Assembly: GCA_951804985.1 (NCBI GenBank)
Contig: OX638134.1
Coordinates: 9,507,017-9,571,016, forward strand
Direction: 5' to 3'
Length of the DNA: 64,000 bases
DNA from: Dryomyza anilis
Lineage: Eukaryota; Arthropoda; Insecta; Diptera; Dryomyzidae
The notes below the pieces were generated by a model, which was not told the DNA's origin, searched no databases, and saw nothing but the letters and a program-made list of their open reading frames with translations. The first letter of the stretch is position 1. Every line of letters starts with the position of its first letter. The translations under genes and the position numbers were made by a program. Shown one piece after another: positions 1 through 12,200 of this stretch.

Positions 1-660
1 CAAAAAATATCAAAAAAATATCAAAAAATATCAAAAAATATCAAAAAAAAATCAAAAAATATAAAAAAAATATTAAAAAAAAAATCAAAAAATATAAAAA
101 AAATATCTAAAACTATCAAAAAAAAAAATTAAAAAAATTATAAAGAAATATCTAAAAATATCGAAAATATCAAAAAATATCAAAAATGTCAATGAATATC
201 AAAAATATCAAAAAATATCAGAAAAAGATCAAGAAATATCAAAAACTATCAAAAAATATAAAAAAAAAATATATATCAAAAATAAAAAAAAATATATAAA
301 AATATCAAAAAATATCAAAAAATATCAAAAAATATCAAAAAATATCAAAAAATATCAAAAAATATCAAAAAATATCAAAAATATTACAAAATATCAAAAA
401 ATATCGAAAAATATCAAAAAATATCGAAAAATATCAAAAAATATCAAAAAATATCAAAAAATATCAAAAAATATCAAAAAATATCAAAAAATATCGAAAA
501 ATATCGAAAAATATCAAAAAATATCAAAAATATCAGAAAATATCAAAAAATATAAAAAACAAAAAATTAAAAAAATAAAAAAAAAATATTTTAAAATTAT
601 CAGAAAATATCCAAAAGTTTCAAAAAAATATCAAAAAAAAAAAAATATATCAAAAGAATC
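1..660. repeat. AT-rich satellite-like array, unit aaaaaatatc
   Basis: A roughly 10-base unit aaaaaatatc repeats with high fidelity from about 300 to 540 and more loosely on both sides. The array runs off the left edge, so its full length is unknown. It lies upstream of the visible exons of the CUB-LDLa gene, probably in an intron. Confidence 0.9.
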
Positions 661-1550
661 AAAGATCGGTTATAAACATCATGATATTGTAACGCTTTCA
701 AAGTATGTTGTAAAGCTTTAAAAGCTTAAACTTTAAGCTTTAATTAGCGGTATAAATCATAACATAAAACTTTTAAAAACTATATTAAAAGCTAATTTTT
801 AATTTAGGCAACCACAAAATGTCACACATAAGTGCGGGCACACAAATCTTGACAAGGCTTTCAAAAATCTCTATATTGCAGTAAAAAATAAAATTTAAAA
901 GCTAAAAATTCCCAAATCACAAATTTCTTTTTATAAAAAAATAGATTTCTTTAAAAAAAACTATAATTTTAGTGCACACAAAAAAAAAATCAACTATACA
1001 AAAATTGCAAAGCTATAGTATTTGAAGTTTTCTACAAAGTGCATGCCGGTCGAAAACTTTCTCATCAACTGTTGCCTCTAGAATGAAATCTTAAAAAAGC
1101 GAAAAAAAAAAAATCAGTATCTAACTTTACAACTTAACCCTTTGATTGAGCAAAAGTTTCGTTACCTAGTAGGAGTGTTTTTTTTTTTTGGTTTTTTATT
1201 ATCTTTTTTTATTTTTGTATAACTTGGTCAGTCTACTTTTATTTGCTGCTCTATGGCTAACAAATTGAAATCTAATTGACCGACATTTCACAACTTTTTG
1301 TCAGCGTCGTTGCCGCCATTAAAAAGATATTGAAACTGTCAGCTGTCAAATGTCAGTTGAATGAATGAAAAATTACAAATAGAAAAAATACGAAAAAATT
1401 ATGTATAAGAAAACCCATTGAAATCAAATCATAATGAAAAATAAAAAGGGCGAAAGCTTTTTGCGTCATTAAACTTTTGTCACATGCAGCGATGCTGATT
1501 GACACCAAGCTGAACTCTGAGCTTTACTCATTTTTTTCGCATTCGACATT
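661..1550. other. AT-rich DNA with a more complex patch, no gene seen
   Basis: No array structure is visible. A higher-complexity patch at about 1030-1080 and 1290-1360 (tgtcagcgtcgttgccgcc, gtcagctgtcaaatgtcag) could be regulatory, but no reading frame or RNA fold stands out. Confidence 0.4.
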
Positions 1551-3010
1551 TTTTTTTTAACTTTTTGGTATTTTTTAATGTTTTTATTATTTTTTCTACT
1601 ATTTCTCATTTATTTATTGAATTTTATGAACTATTTTAATTTTTTCTACTTAAATCTTTTTGTTCAACATGTTTTTTATTAATGTCTCTCTCCGGTATTT
1701 TCTATCTTTTTAGTTTTTTTTTCTGTTTTTTTTCTGATTTTTTCTGCTTTTTTCTGCTTTTTTATAATTTTATAAACTTATTAATTTTTCCTACTTAAAT
1801 TTTTTTGTTTCAACATTTTTTTAATGCCTCACTCCGATTTTTCTATTTTTTTATTATTTTTCTGCTTTTTTAAACGTTTTTATACCTTTCTCACTTTTTC
1901 GGTTTGTTTCTAATTGTTACTCCTAATTGTTACTCATTTTTTCCTTCATGTTTCTACATTTTATATTAATATATTTCTTTATTTTCCCCCGCTTCTGCAT
2001 TTTTTTTTTGCCTGTTCTGATTTTGTCTACCATTTTCTACCCTTTTCAACTTTTTTCAACGTATTTCTGTTTGTTTCTACTTTTTATTTTTGTTCCTCCT
2101 ATTTGCTTTTTGTTGCTTCATTTTATTATTAATATCCTTTTTCTACCTTTTCCAGTTTTTTTTCTATTTGTTCTACTTTTTTCCAGTTTCTTCCAACGTT
2201 TTTCTAATTTTTTTCAACCGTTAGTTTCTGCATTTTTCTTACGGTTCCTCCTCATTTTTTACAGTTTTTATTAATATCATTGTCTGCTTTTTCCACCTTT
2301 TTCTGCATTTACCTGCTTTTTCTGTTTGTTTTTCAGCTGTTACAGAAAACAGAAGAACAGCATTTTCTACTTCTTTCAACTTTTTTTCACCTTTATCTAC
2401 GTTTTTCTACTTTTTCTTGTATTTTCTGCTTTTCCTTATTTTTTCACTTTTTGTTTTGTTTGTTTCTTTATTTTATACTAATATCATTCTCTACATTTTT
2501 CACCCTTTTCTGCATTATCCTGATTTTTTTTCCTTTTTTCAACGTTAGTCTACTTTTTTCTCCTTTTTTCTGTTAATTTCTACTTTTTTGCTGTTTCTTC
2601 CACCTTTTTGCTTTTTGTTTTTACATTTTATTATTTTTTGTTTTTTTCTACCTTTTTCAGTTTTTTCTATATTCTGCTTTTTCCACTTTCTTTCAACGTT
2701 TTTCTGCTTTTTCTTTTATTTTCTATTTTTTCTTTCTGTACCTTCTTTTTTTCTAGAATATTTTATTAAAATCTTTCTCTGTTTTTTTCACAATTTCCTC
2801 CTTTTCTCTTTTTTCTACTTTCTCGTTTTTATTTTTATTTCTATTTTTGTTTCAAAATTTTCTTTTAGCACAACTTTTTTTATTCAACTTTTTGATTTCT
2901 GTTGTTTTCATTTTGTTTCTACTACCTTTTTTATTTATTTTTTCTTCTTTTCTCCAGCTGTTTCATTTTTCGGTCTTCATTTCAAATTTCGATTTCTTTG
3001 CCTTCATTTC
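1551..3010. repeat. Long pyrimidine tract, degenerate tttttctactttttc array
   Basis: About 1.45 kb of the plus strand is almost all T and C, built from degenerate units such as ttttctacttttt and tttctgctttttc. The Phe/Leu-rich open frames here exist only because pyrimidine-rich DNA has few stop codons. Confidence 0.88.
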
Positions 3011-3391
3011 ATTTGGGCGCTCAAAACTTTTTAATAAAGATTTTTGACAGGCCAGCGCAAAAAACTGCTTTGTGCCGAGTTATTAAGAATTTTCCCAAAA
3101 AAACAAAAAACTTCAAAATTAAATGAAACCTCGAGGCGACGGCGACATCGCACTTTTATGCAGCACTGAAACGAAATTCATTTGTGAACAATTAAAAGAG
3201 CGTTAATTGCGACAACTTTGCTGAATTGATTGACAGCGCAGGCAAAACTTGAGGCAACAAATTCTTGAGAAGAAAAATATTAAAAAATAAACTTTTATTG
3301 AACAAAAAGAAAGAGGGAGAAAATTTAAAAATGAATTTAAATAATATAAAAAATGCAAGATAATTTGTTATGATTGACAATCGAGTTTTTA
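3011..3391. other. Non-repetitive island
   Basis: After the pyrimidine tract the composition becomes normal (ggccagcgcaaaaaactgc, cctcgaggcgacggcgac) for about 230 bases, then AT-rich. No exon-like frame with splice sites was found; a regulatory role is possible. Confidence 0.35.
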
Positions 3392-3722
3392 GATAAAAAT
3401 TTAAAATTAAATTTTTTTTTAATGAAAATTTAAATTTTTATGTAAAATTGATTTTTAGTGAAAATTTGAATTTTTTAGTGAGAATTTTTTTTTAGTGAAA
3501 ATTTTAATTTTTTGTGAAAAATCGAATTTTAAGAGAGGATTTGAATTTTTAGTGAAAAATTGAATTTTTAGTGGAAATTGTAATTTTTAGTGAAAATTGG
3601 AATTTTTAGTGAAAATTTGAATTTTGAGTGAAAATTTGAATTTTTAGTGAAAATTAGATATCAAATTTTTTTAGTTAAAATTAGAATTGTTAGTGAAAAA
3701 TTTAATTTTAATTGAATAATTA
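3392..3722. repeat. gaatttttagtgaaaatt short-period array, copy 1
   Basis: A 15-18-base unit, gaatttttagtgaaaat with small length changes, is repeated about 17 times. The same motif forms a second array at 8331-8775. Confidence 0.9.
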
Positions 3723-4190
3723 AATTGTTGTTGTCACATTTCGCCACCGCTAATTACAAACGGCGTCTGTTACGTTTAAAACTCCATAATACTGACCCTC
3801 GCCTCACTGAGACAGACGCACACAAAAGCTTTTGGGGGCAGTGCTTTTGTGCGCCCATAAATATGCAACAATAAACGTGTCTTTGGTGACGCTGCCGCTG
3901 AAGTTTGTGTTTTTTTTTTATATTTTTCTTTTGTTCTTTAGTTCTAAATGTTTTTTTGTTGTTAATTTTTTTGTTTTGTTTTGTTTTTGATGTTGTTGTT
4001 AAAAAGTTTTCGCCAAAATAACTCTCAAGAAATTGTGTCGCACACAAAGCGGCTTTTGTTTTGTTGTTTTTGTTAATTTTTTTTTGCTATTTCTTTTTTT
4101 TGTATGTTTTTTTTCGTATTATTCCCTCTACACTTGTTTGTGCTTTGTTTTGTTGTTATTTAAGAACTTGAACATTTAGAATGTCGGAGT
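3723..4190. promoter_or_regulatory. Complex intronic/upstream island, possible regulatory DNA
   Basis: The 3730-3905 part is clearly non-repetitive (ccaccgctaattacaaacgg, tgaccctcgcctcactgaga, cataaatatgcaac) and contains TAATTA and ATAAATATGCAA-type motifs that homeodomain or POU factors can bind. This is inference from composition; 3905-4190 is T/G-rich. Confidence 0.3.
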
Positions 4191-4329
4191 TTCAGCAAAA
4201 TCTAGGAAGCACTAACAATAAAATATTTGATTTAAATGGAGCTACAGGAATTTAAAGAAATAATAGAAGAAATATAGGAACAAATTAAAGCAAAACAAAT
4301 TTTTAATTTTCAATATAATAAAGTGATTG

Positions 4330-5640
4330 AATTCGATAGAAATACATTTAGTTTATAATTAAAAAACGAATTTTGAGTTTTTTTGTATACCTTAAAAAGT
4401 CAATTTGTTTGTCGAATTTTAATAAAATAATGAAATAACTTAATAACATTTTATATATCACAAATTAAAGTGCTTCAACTTTTATTAATTTATGCAAAAG
4501 TTTATTAAAACCGTATTACATTTGACTTAAAATTCATAAACATCTCAACTTGACGTATGAGTAACATTTTTGATTTATCCGAATTTTAAGAATTCTTATA
4601 ACTTACTTAAGTTATTCTGATTAAAATACATAAATACAGAGACAAACTAAATTTATAACCACATTTTGAATAAATAAACTATATTAATAATATCTTAAAT
4701 AGTTTTTCTATAGTTTAAAATGTATAAATCTTTAAAGAATTTTAATAAAATAATGAATTAACTTTATAACATTTTATATATCACAAATTAAAGTTAAAAG
4801 TACATATTTGCTTTGACTTTTATTAAATTAAGCAAAAGTTTATTAAAACCGTATTACATTTGAATTAAAATTCAACAACAGCTCAACTTGACGTATCAGT
4901 GAAATTTTTATTACTCCATTTTAAGGAATTCTTACATATTTCTTAATTTATTTTATTAAAATTGAGTTTATACAAAGAAAAACTATATTTTTAATTGATT
5001 CTTTTATACCTACAAAATTTATTTAATATCTAAAATTGTTTTTTTTTTTAAATTGGTTTTTCTTATAGTTTAAAAACTAAAAATGTTTAAAGAATTTTGT
5101 TATAATAATGAATTAACTTAATAACATTCTAAAAATCACAAATTGAAGCTAAAAGCAATAGTTTTCTTTGACTTTTATAAAATTATGAAAAAAATTTATA
5201 AAAACGCATGCTTTTACACCTAAAATTCATCAACAACTCAACTTGACGTATGAGAAACATTTTTATTATTAAGCCATTTTAAAGAATTCTAACAAATTAC
5301 TCAATTTATTCTATTAAAATTGAGTTTAAACAAAGTAAAACCACATTTTTAATTGATAGTTTTAAACCGACAAAATTTAATTAATATCTAAAATTGGTTT
5401 TTCGTATAGTTTAAAAAGTTAAATTGTTTGAAGAATTTTATTAAAATAATGAATTAACTTAATAACATTTTATATATCACAAATTAAAGCTAAAAGTAGT
5501 TACATTCTTTCAGTTTTTTTAAAATTATGCAAAAGTTTATTAAAACTGCATTATATTTAATTCCAAGTTCAGCAGCAATTAAACTTGACGTATGAGCGAC
5601 ATTTTTCAATTCCCATTGTTTTGTACAATTTTAAACTTAA
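4330..5640. repeat. Tandem repeat, unit about 340-355 bp, four degenerate copies
   Basis: The phrase aataatgaattaacttaata recurs at about 4426, 4748, 5104 and 5444, each followed by atatatcacaaattaaag, a (c)tttgacttttat stretch, gcaaaagtttattaaaac and the box caacttgacgtatgag. Spacing is 320-355 bases. Confidence 0.88.
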
Positions 5641-5997
5641 ATATTTAATGACACATATCAAATGCAAGCAATTTGCATTAGCTTTTAACAAATATAATAT
5701 TTATATAAATAATTTTATGCGGTGGCTGCGCTGCGTTGCATGAAAAATACACATTTTCATGACATGTCTATTAATAAATAAATTTATTGCAAATGCCTTT
5801 TTATCCACAGCCGCACAGTACAAAGCTAATCAAAGCAATGTTAATTTGCTATTTTTAAATAAATGCATTTATATTTTATGTGCTCAAGAATACAAGAAAA
5901 AAAAAATAACTCCTTATCTTATTTTAATTTTTGTCTGTGCTCGTTTTTACCATTTTCTTTACAATTTCCTATATATATATTTTTTCTTTTCTTACAG

Positions 5998-6221
5998 ATT
6001 ACATGCAATCGCTGTGCAAGAATCATTTTCTACAGCAACTCTATCGCAAAATCGATGGCGCCGTACTCTGGTCACAGAACGAACGCAATCTGGACTGCAT
6101 CATAACCTTTCAGACGCACTCCATACTGCAGCGCTTCATGCTGCGATTCGATATGCTGCAGTTGGATTGCAATGATCATCTTTATGTGTACGATGGCGCC
6201 CATGCAGTTAGCACACCAAAG
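5998..6221 (+). CDS. CUB-LDLa gene, CUB exon 1
   Basis: The exon is preceded by a pyrimidine-rich tract ending in cttacag and followed by GTAAGT after an AAG codon. The first two bases complete a codon begun in an exon outside the window; the exon ends in phase 0. It encodes 74 residues, including GAVLWSQNERNLDC, the FDMLQLDCNDHLYVYDG strand typical of CUB domains, and AHAVSTPK. The next exon continues the CUB fold 18.4 kb away. Confidence 0.85.
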
Positions 6222-9200
6222 GTAAGTGCGTCAGTGATGGGTGCGGAGTGACTCCCACTATTTATGGGTGCAATAGTACTGAGAGAAAATAGCTTTAATT
6301 GCATTATAAAGCCTTTAATTTTATGGTTTTAATAGTATTGATTTGATAGTAAGTAGTATTTTCAACGGTTTAATATCAATATTTTATACAATTTTTGATA
6401 TTATCATCATGTTGTTACCGTGAAGTGACCTTAAAACCAGTATTTAAAACACTTTTTAAATACTTTTTTGTATCATTAATACTATAGTCTCGATACCATT
6501 GAATTTATAGTATTATTTTCAATTGTGTTGATACTATTACTGTCCTTGAAATATTTAATTAATTTTCTTAAATTCGTTGTTAATTGTTTGTCCCATTAAA
6601 TTTAAAGTTTCGATACTATTAAATTTATAGTATTACTTGCCAGAGTTTAAATACTATTTGTTTAGTGTTCTAATTGTTTAAAATTGATTGTTTTAAATAA
6701 AAACTTTAAATATACTATATATATGTTATTAGTTTACCCCACTAAAATTAAAATTTCGGTACTATTAAATTTATAGTATTACTTGCAATAGTTTTGAAAC
6801 TATTTTTTTAATTCTTTAAAATTCATAGTCATACAATAAATCCTTTAAATTTAATTTAAATACCTCTAAGTTAATAGTTTGTCACACTCAAATAAATGTT
6901 TCGATACTATTAAATGTATAGTATTATTTTCAACAGTTTTTATACTATTTTTCTATTGTACTGATTCTTTTAAATTGATTACCACAAGATAAATGTTTTA
7001 AATATGCTTTTAACACTTCACAGTTTGTCATATTAAAATTGCTGTTTCGATACTATTCAATTTACTCTATTCTCCTCACTGTTTTAAAATTTTGTGCTTA
7101 AAGTAAATATTTTAAAAACCACTTTAAGCACTTTATAGTTAATAGTTTGTCCCATTAAAATTAAACTTTCGATTCTATTGAATTAATAGTGTTATTTTTA
7201 ATAGTTTTAATACTAGTATTATATTGTCCTAGTAATTTTGAATTGTTTAGCATTATATAAATTTTTTATATACACATCGCACACTATACAGTTAATAGTT
7301 TGTCCCATTAAATTTAAAGTTGTATTGCTACTGAATTAATAGTATTATTTTCAGTACTTTAAATACAATTTTACTATTGTCCTGATTCGTTTAAAGTAGT
7401 GCGCTTAAAGTAAATCTTTAAACCACTCCTTTTGTACATTATGGTTAATAGTTTGTCCTATTGATGTTTGTTGTCAATACTAATACATTTTTACAATTAT
7501 TTTCTTACATTTGCTACTATTATTACTACTTCTACTACTTGTCTAATATTTGCTACTATTACTTAATAGTATTATACCACTGTCCTGATTACCATTAAAT
7601 AATGAGTTACAATTTAGGAACTTTATAATTAATAATATGTACTATTAACTGTATAGTGTCGATAATATTGAAGTAATAGTATTATATTTAATAGTTTTAT
7701 ACTATTATTTTATGGTATGATGCTAAAATTATATGTTCTAAAGCATCTTAAGCACTTTATAATTAATAGTATATACTATTAATTTTATAGTTTCAATACT
7801 ATTGAGTTTATACTATTATTTGCATAAGTTTATGCTACAATTTTGATGTCTTGCTTATGCGGACCATTAGAATTTTACATTTTGTTAACGCTGTGTAGTA
7901 CATCCTTTAGTGAATAAATAAAAAAAAGTAAAAAATAAGAAGAATAATTGGCTGCCTGCGCATAAATACATTAATTTAGTTGCATCGTTGGTTGCGCCTG
8001 GGGTTGCCATAGCAATCGTTTTAAAACGAGCTGCATATATCGCGCCGTGCGCGTGTTTCTAATGCGTAACGTGCCTCAATGCCTAGGACTTTTGTCCTCG
8101 AACATGTGTTGCTCCCTGTGGGCGCACATGTTGCGGCTGCTCCAATTTCAATTTCAATTGCAGTGCAACTGCAGCTGACACATGCAGTAAATAAAGTGTT
8201 TGTGTGGCAAATAGGCAGGCTGAAAGACAAGCAGATAGAGGGAGGCTGGATGTGTGGGCGAGAGTGTGTATAGGCGGGCAGTTAAGCTGGGCTCTCATGT
8301 TAGGCAACGCAGGAAAGAGATTTAAATTTTGAATGGAAGTTTGTCCAATTTGCGAAGAACTTAATTTCGAACGGAATAATTTAATTTTTAGAGAAAATTT
8401 AGTTTTTTAAGGAAAAATTGATTTTTTAGGGAAAATTTAAATTTTTAGAGAAAAATTAAATTTTTAGAATTTTTAGTGAAAAATTGAATTTTTAGTGAAA
8501 AATTAAATTTTTAGTGAAAAATTGATTTTTTCCTGAATAACAATTTTTTGAATGAAAAATATAAATATTAGTGAAAAATTAAATTTTTATAGAAAACTTG
8601 AATTTTCATTGAAAATTTGAATTTTTAGTGGAAATTTGAATTTTTCGTGAAAATTTAAAATTTTAGTGAAAAATTGATTTATATAGGATTTTTAGTGAAA
8701 ACTTGAATTTTCAGTGAAAATTTGAATTTAAATTGAAAAATTTCAATTTTTTAGGGAAAAATTGAAAAATTTAATTTGTTGCATTTTGAATTTAATTTGC
8801 TTTTATTTTTTGTTATTCACTTTTTGCACAAATTCTCTGTAATATCCTCGTCTTTGATTTCATCTCGCACATGCAATGAGCCATATCATTCTGCTCCAAA
8901 TGCAAAATTGGCTCTTAAGTAGCTACTAAATGCTTTGCGGTTTGTTAAACGTTAACCTTAATGCCGAAACCATTAAATGCGACCGCAGCAAATGCGTTTG
9001 CCAAACTGTTGCACGTGTGCAGCAGTCGAAAATTGAAGTTTGAGTGTGCCAGTGGCAACGACTGATGGAAATGTGCTGTCGCTGCTGCTAATGCTTCACA
9101 ATTTGAAGTTATTAATAAATGGGAGTATTGCACAGAGTGCTTGAGGTGCTTAAGACTCAAAGAAAATTCAGATTTGAAAGTGTTGCTCAAACGTCAGGAC

Positions 9201-12200
9201 GACATATATGGGAAGGGACATGGAAAGGAATATGGGAAGGAATATGGAAAGGAATATTGGAAGGAAGATGGGAAGGAATATGGAAAGGAATATGAGAAGG
9301 AATATAGGTAGGAATATGGGAATGCATATGGGAAGGAATATGGGAAGGATTATAGAAAGGAATATGGGAAAGAATATGGGAGAGAATATGGGAAGGAATG
9401 TGCGAAGGAATATGGGGAGGGTTATGGAAAGGAATATAGGAAGAAATTTGGGAGAGAATTTGGGAAGGAATATGGGAAGAAATATGGGAAGGAATATGAG
9501 AAGAAGGAATATGGGAAGAAATATGAGAAGGAATATAGGATGGAATATGGGAAGGAATATGGGAAGGAATATGGGAAGAAATATGGTAAGGAATATGAGA
9601 AGGAATATGAGAAGGAATTTGGGAAGGAATATGGTAAGGAATATGAGAAGAAATATGAGAAGGAATATCGGAAGAAATATGGGAAGGAATATAGGAAGGA
9701 ATATGGGAAGGAATATGAGAAGGAATATGGGAAGAAATATGGTAAGGAATATGGGAAGAAATATGAGAAGGAATATGGGAAGGAATATGGGAAGGAATAT
9801 GGGAAGGAATTTGGGTAGTAATATGGGAAGGAATATAGGAAGGAATATGGGAAGGAATATGGGAAGGAATATGGGAAGAAATATGGTAAGGAATATGGGA
9901 AGAAATATGAGAAGGAATATGGGAAGAAATATGGGAAGGAATATAGGAAGGAATATGGGAAGGAATATGGGAAGGAATATGGGAAGGAATTTGGGTAGTA
10001 ATATGGGAAGGAATATGGGAAGGAATATAGGAAGGAATATGGGAAGAATTATGGGAAGGATTATGCGAAATAATATGGGAAGAAATATAGGTAGAAATAT
10101 GGGAATATGGCAAGGAATATGCGAAGGATTATGGGAAGGATTATGGAAAGGAATATTGCAGAGAATACGGGCTGAATATTGCAAGGAATATGGGAAGGCA
10201 AATGGAAGGAATATGGGAAAGAATATACGAAGGATTTTCGGAAGGATTATGGAACGGAAAATGCCAAAGAATATGGGAAGGAATATAAAAAATAAAATGC
10301 GAAGAAGAATGGAAAGGAATATGGAAAGGAATATGGGAAGAAATGTGGGAAGGATTATGGAAAGGGATGTGGGAAGGATTATGGAAATCAATATGGTAGG
10401 AATATGAAATGGAATATCGGAAGAAATATGGGAATAAATATGAAATAGGAATTTTAATAGAATTATGAGTAGAAATATTTAATGAATATGAAAATGTGAA
10501 AAATATTACAAAAATGTTACTCATACGTCAAGGTTGCCTCATGTTGCTACTTGTTGCTGTTGTTGCTCCTTAGTATGTGTTTTAAAAGCAAATATTTAAA
10601 AGATTCAAATATGTGTAAAAAGAACCAACAAAAAAAACTACTACTTGCATTGCTAATAATTTCACAAACTATTTGCATAAAGGACGAATTTCCTTCAAGG
10701 ATTTTGTGTGACGCGTAGCGTTGCTTGCGGCGGTGGCGGCGGCAACAAAGCAGAAGCAGCTTAAAACTTTTGGTTAAAGAAAAACCGCACAAATCGCAGT
10801 GTTTGCCACATAATATGATGAGGTTGTTGTTGCTGCTAATGTTGTTGATAGTGATGATGATGATGATGATGGTAGTGCTAATGTGGTTGCTGCGAAAATG
10901 ATAAAGTTGCTAATAGTGATGATGTTGCTTCCGATGATAATGTTGCTGATAATAGTGATGACGTTGCTCATAGTAATGATGTTGCTGAAGATGATGATGT
11001 TGCTAATATATGTGATAGTGATGAAGTTGTTGATGGTAATGTTGCCGCTGATGTTATAAATATTGTTGATAATGATGATATAGTTGATAATGATGATATT
11101 GTTGATGATGATGATAATATTGCTGATGATCATGTCAACCTTAATGTTGTTGTTGCTGCACTGCATGCTATTGGCGACTCTATTTAGTTTGACATGAATA
11201 ATAAAATTGCGCGTTGAGGTTGTTGCTGCTGCTCCTGTTGTTATTGTTGCTTTGTGGAGTTGCTAATATGATGGCTGCTGTTGCCACTGTTACCACTGTT
11301 GCTGCTCTTGTTCTGGTTGTTGTTTCTGTTGCTGCTGCTGAAAAACCACCGCAGCAAACACACATTGTTGTAATTGCATAATTTGCAAATTCTGAACGTG
11401 TCACGCATTTATGTAGCACAGCGTAGTAGTGTTAAAGGGCTTGGCATAATTCATTTAGCTCACAGTAAAAATACTTTTTAGCTGCAAAATAAAGAAATTT
11501 GCACTAAGGACATTGCAAAATTCACTGTATAAACCAATCGAACAGCATGGCGTATGAGCAACATTTTATAAATGAGGTTTAAAATAGTTATTACAAGGGG
11601 ATTTTGTCACATAAAATTAATTCTGAAAATTTTTTTAACTTAATGCAAACTAATACCCATGAAATTTCAACTCAATTTTTTTTTTTAATTTATTTTTTTT
11701 TTTTTTTGAAAAAAAGAAAATGTAGAGCCTTTTTTGTTGGTCACAATTTAGAATATAAAAAATTGCACTACTTTATAAAAGTAAATTTACGAAATTTCAA
11801 AAGCAATTTTTATTTTAATTATCAAGGAAAATTTTAATATAATAAAGAAATGAAGTATACCAATTACTTTTACATATAACTGAATCTAAACTTCAAAATT
11901 TTTAATTTTCAATTTTTAAAGTTTAGTTTAACTTAAAAAATAAAACATAAAATAAAAAAATACATCTTTTACTTGATTTGTTTATAATTGGAGAATTCTG
12001 AATTTGTTGTATGTTTTGTATTTTTTTTTATCATGAAACGTTTTAAAAAGGTTGTATTCTAAATTCTAAACCGTTTTAAGTCACTTCGTAGTATATAAAA
12101 ATTACAGTACTTTATACATTTTTTTTTAAATAATTTTAAACGAAATTAGTTTTTAATTGCCATGGAAAATTTTAGTATAAAAAATTAATTCGAATATTTC

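Noticed and set aside
1914..3126. Several Phe/Leu-rich frames that look like membrane proteins
   Set aside because: The plus strand here is almost pure T and C, so stops are rare and Phe/Leu/Ser dominate. Apparent hydrophobic helices are compositional.
8021..8307. Overlapping frames of 64-74 codons in a GC-richer island
   Set aside because: Frames on both strands overlap, none has splice sites in phase with the host gene, and no motif was recognised. More likely non-coding.
9168..10407. Open frames of 407 (minus) and 399 (plus) codons
   Set aside because: They read a 12-bp minisatellite in several frames at once (PIFL, SHIP, MGRN, KEYG repeats). There is no splice signal, start context or non-repeat domain.
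10774..11166. Asn/Ile-rich minus-strand frame of 130 codons
   Set aside because: It reads a GAT/GTT triplet array in the large CUB intron without start or splice support.
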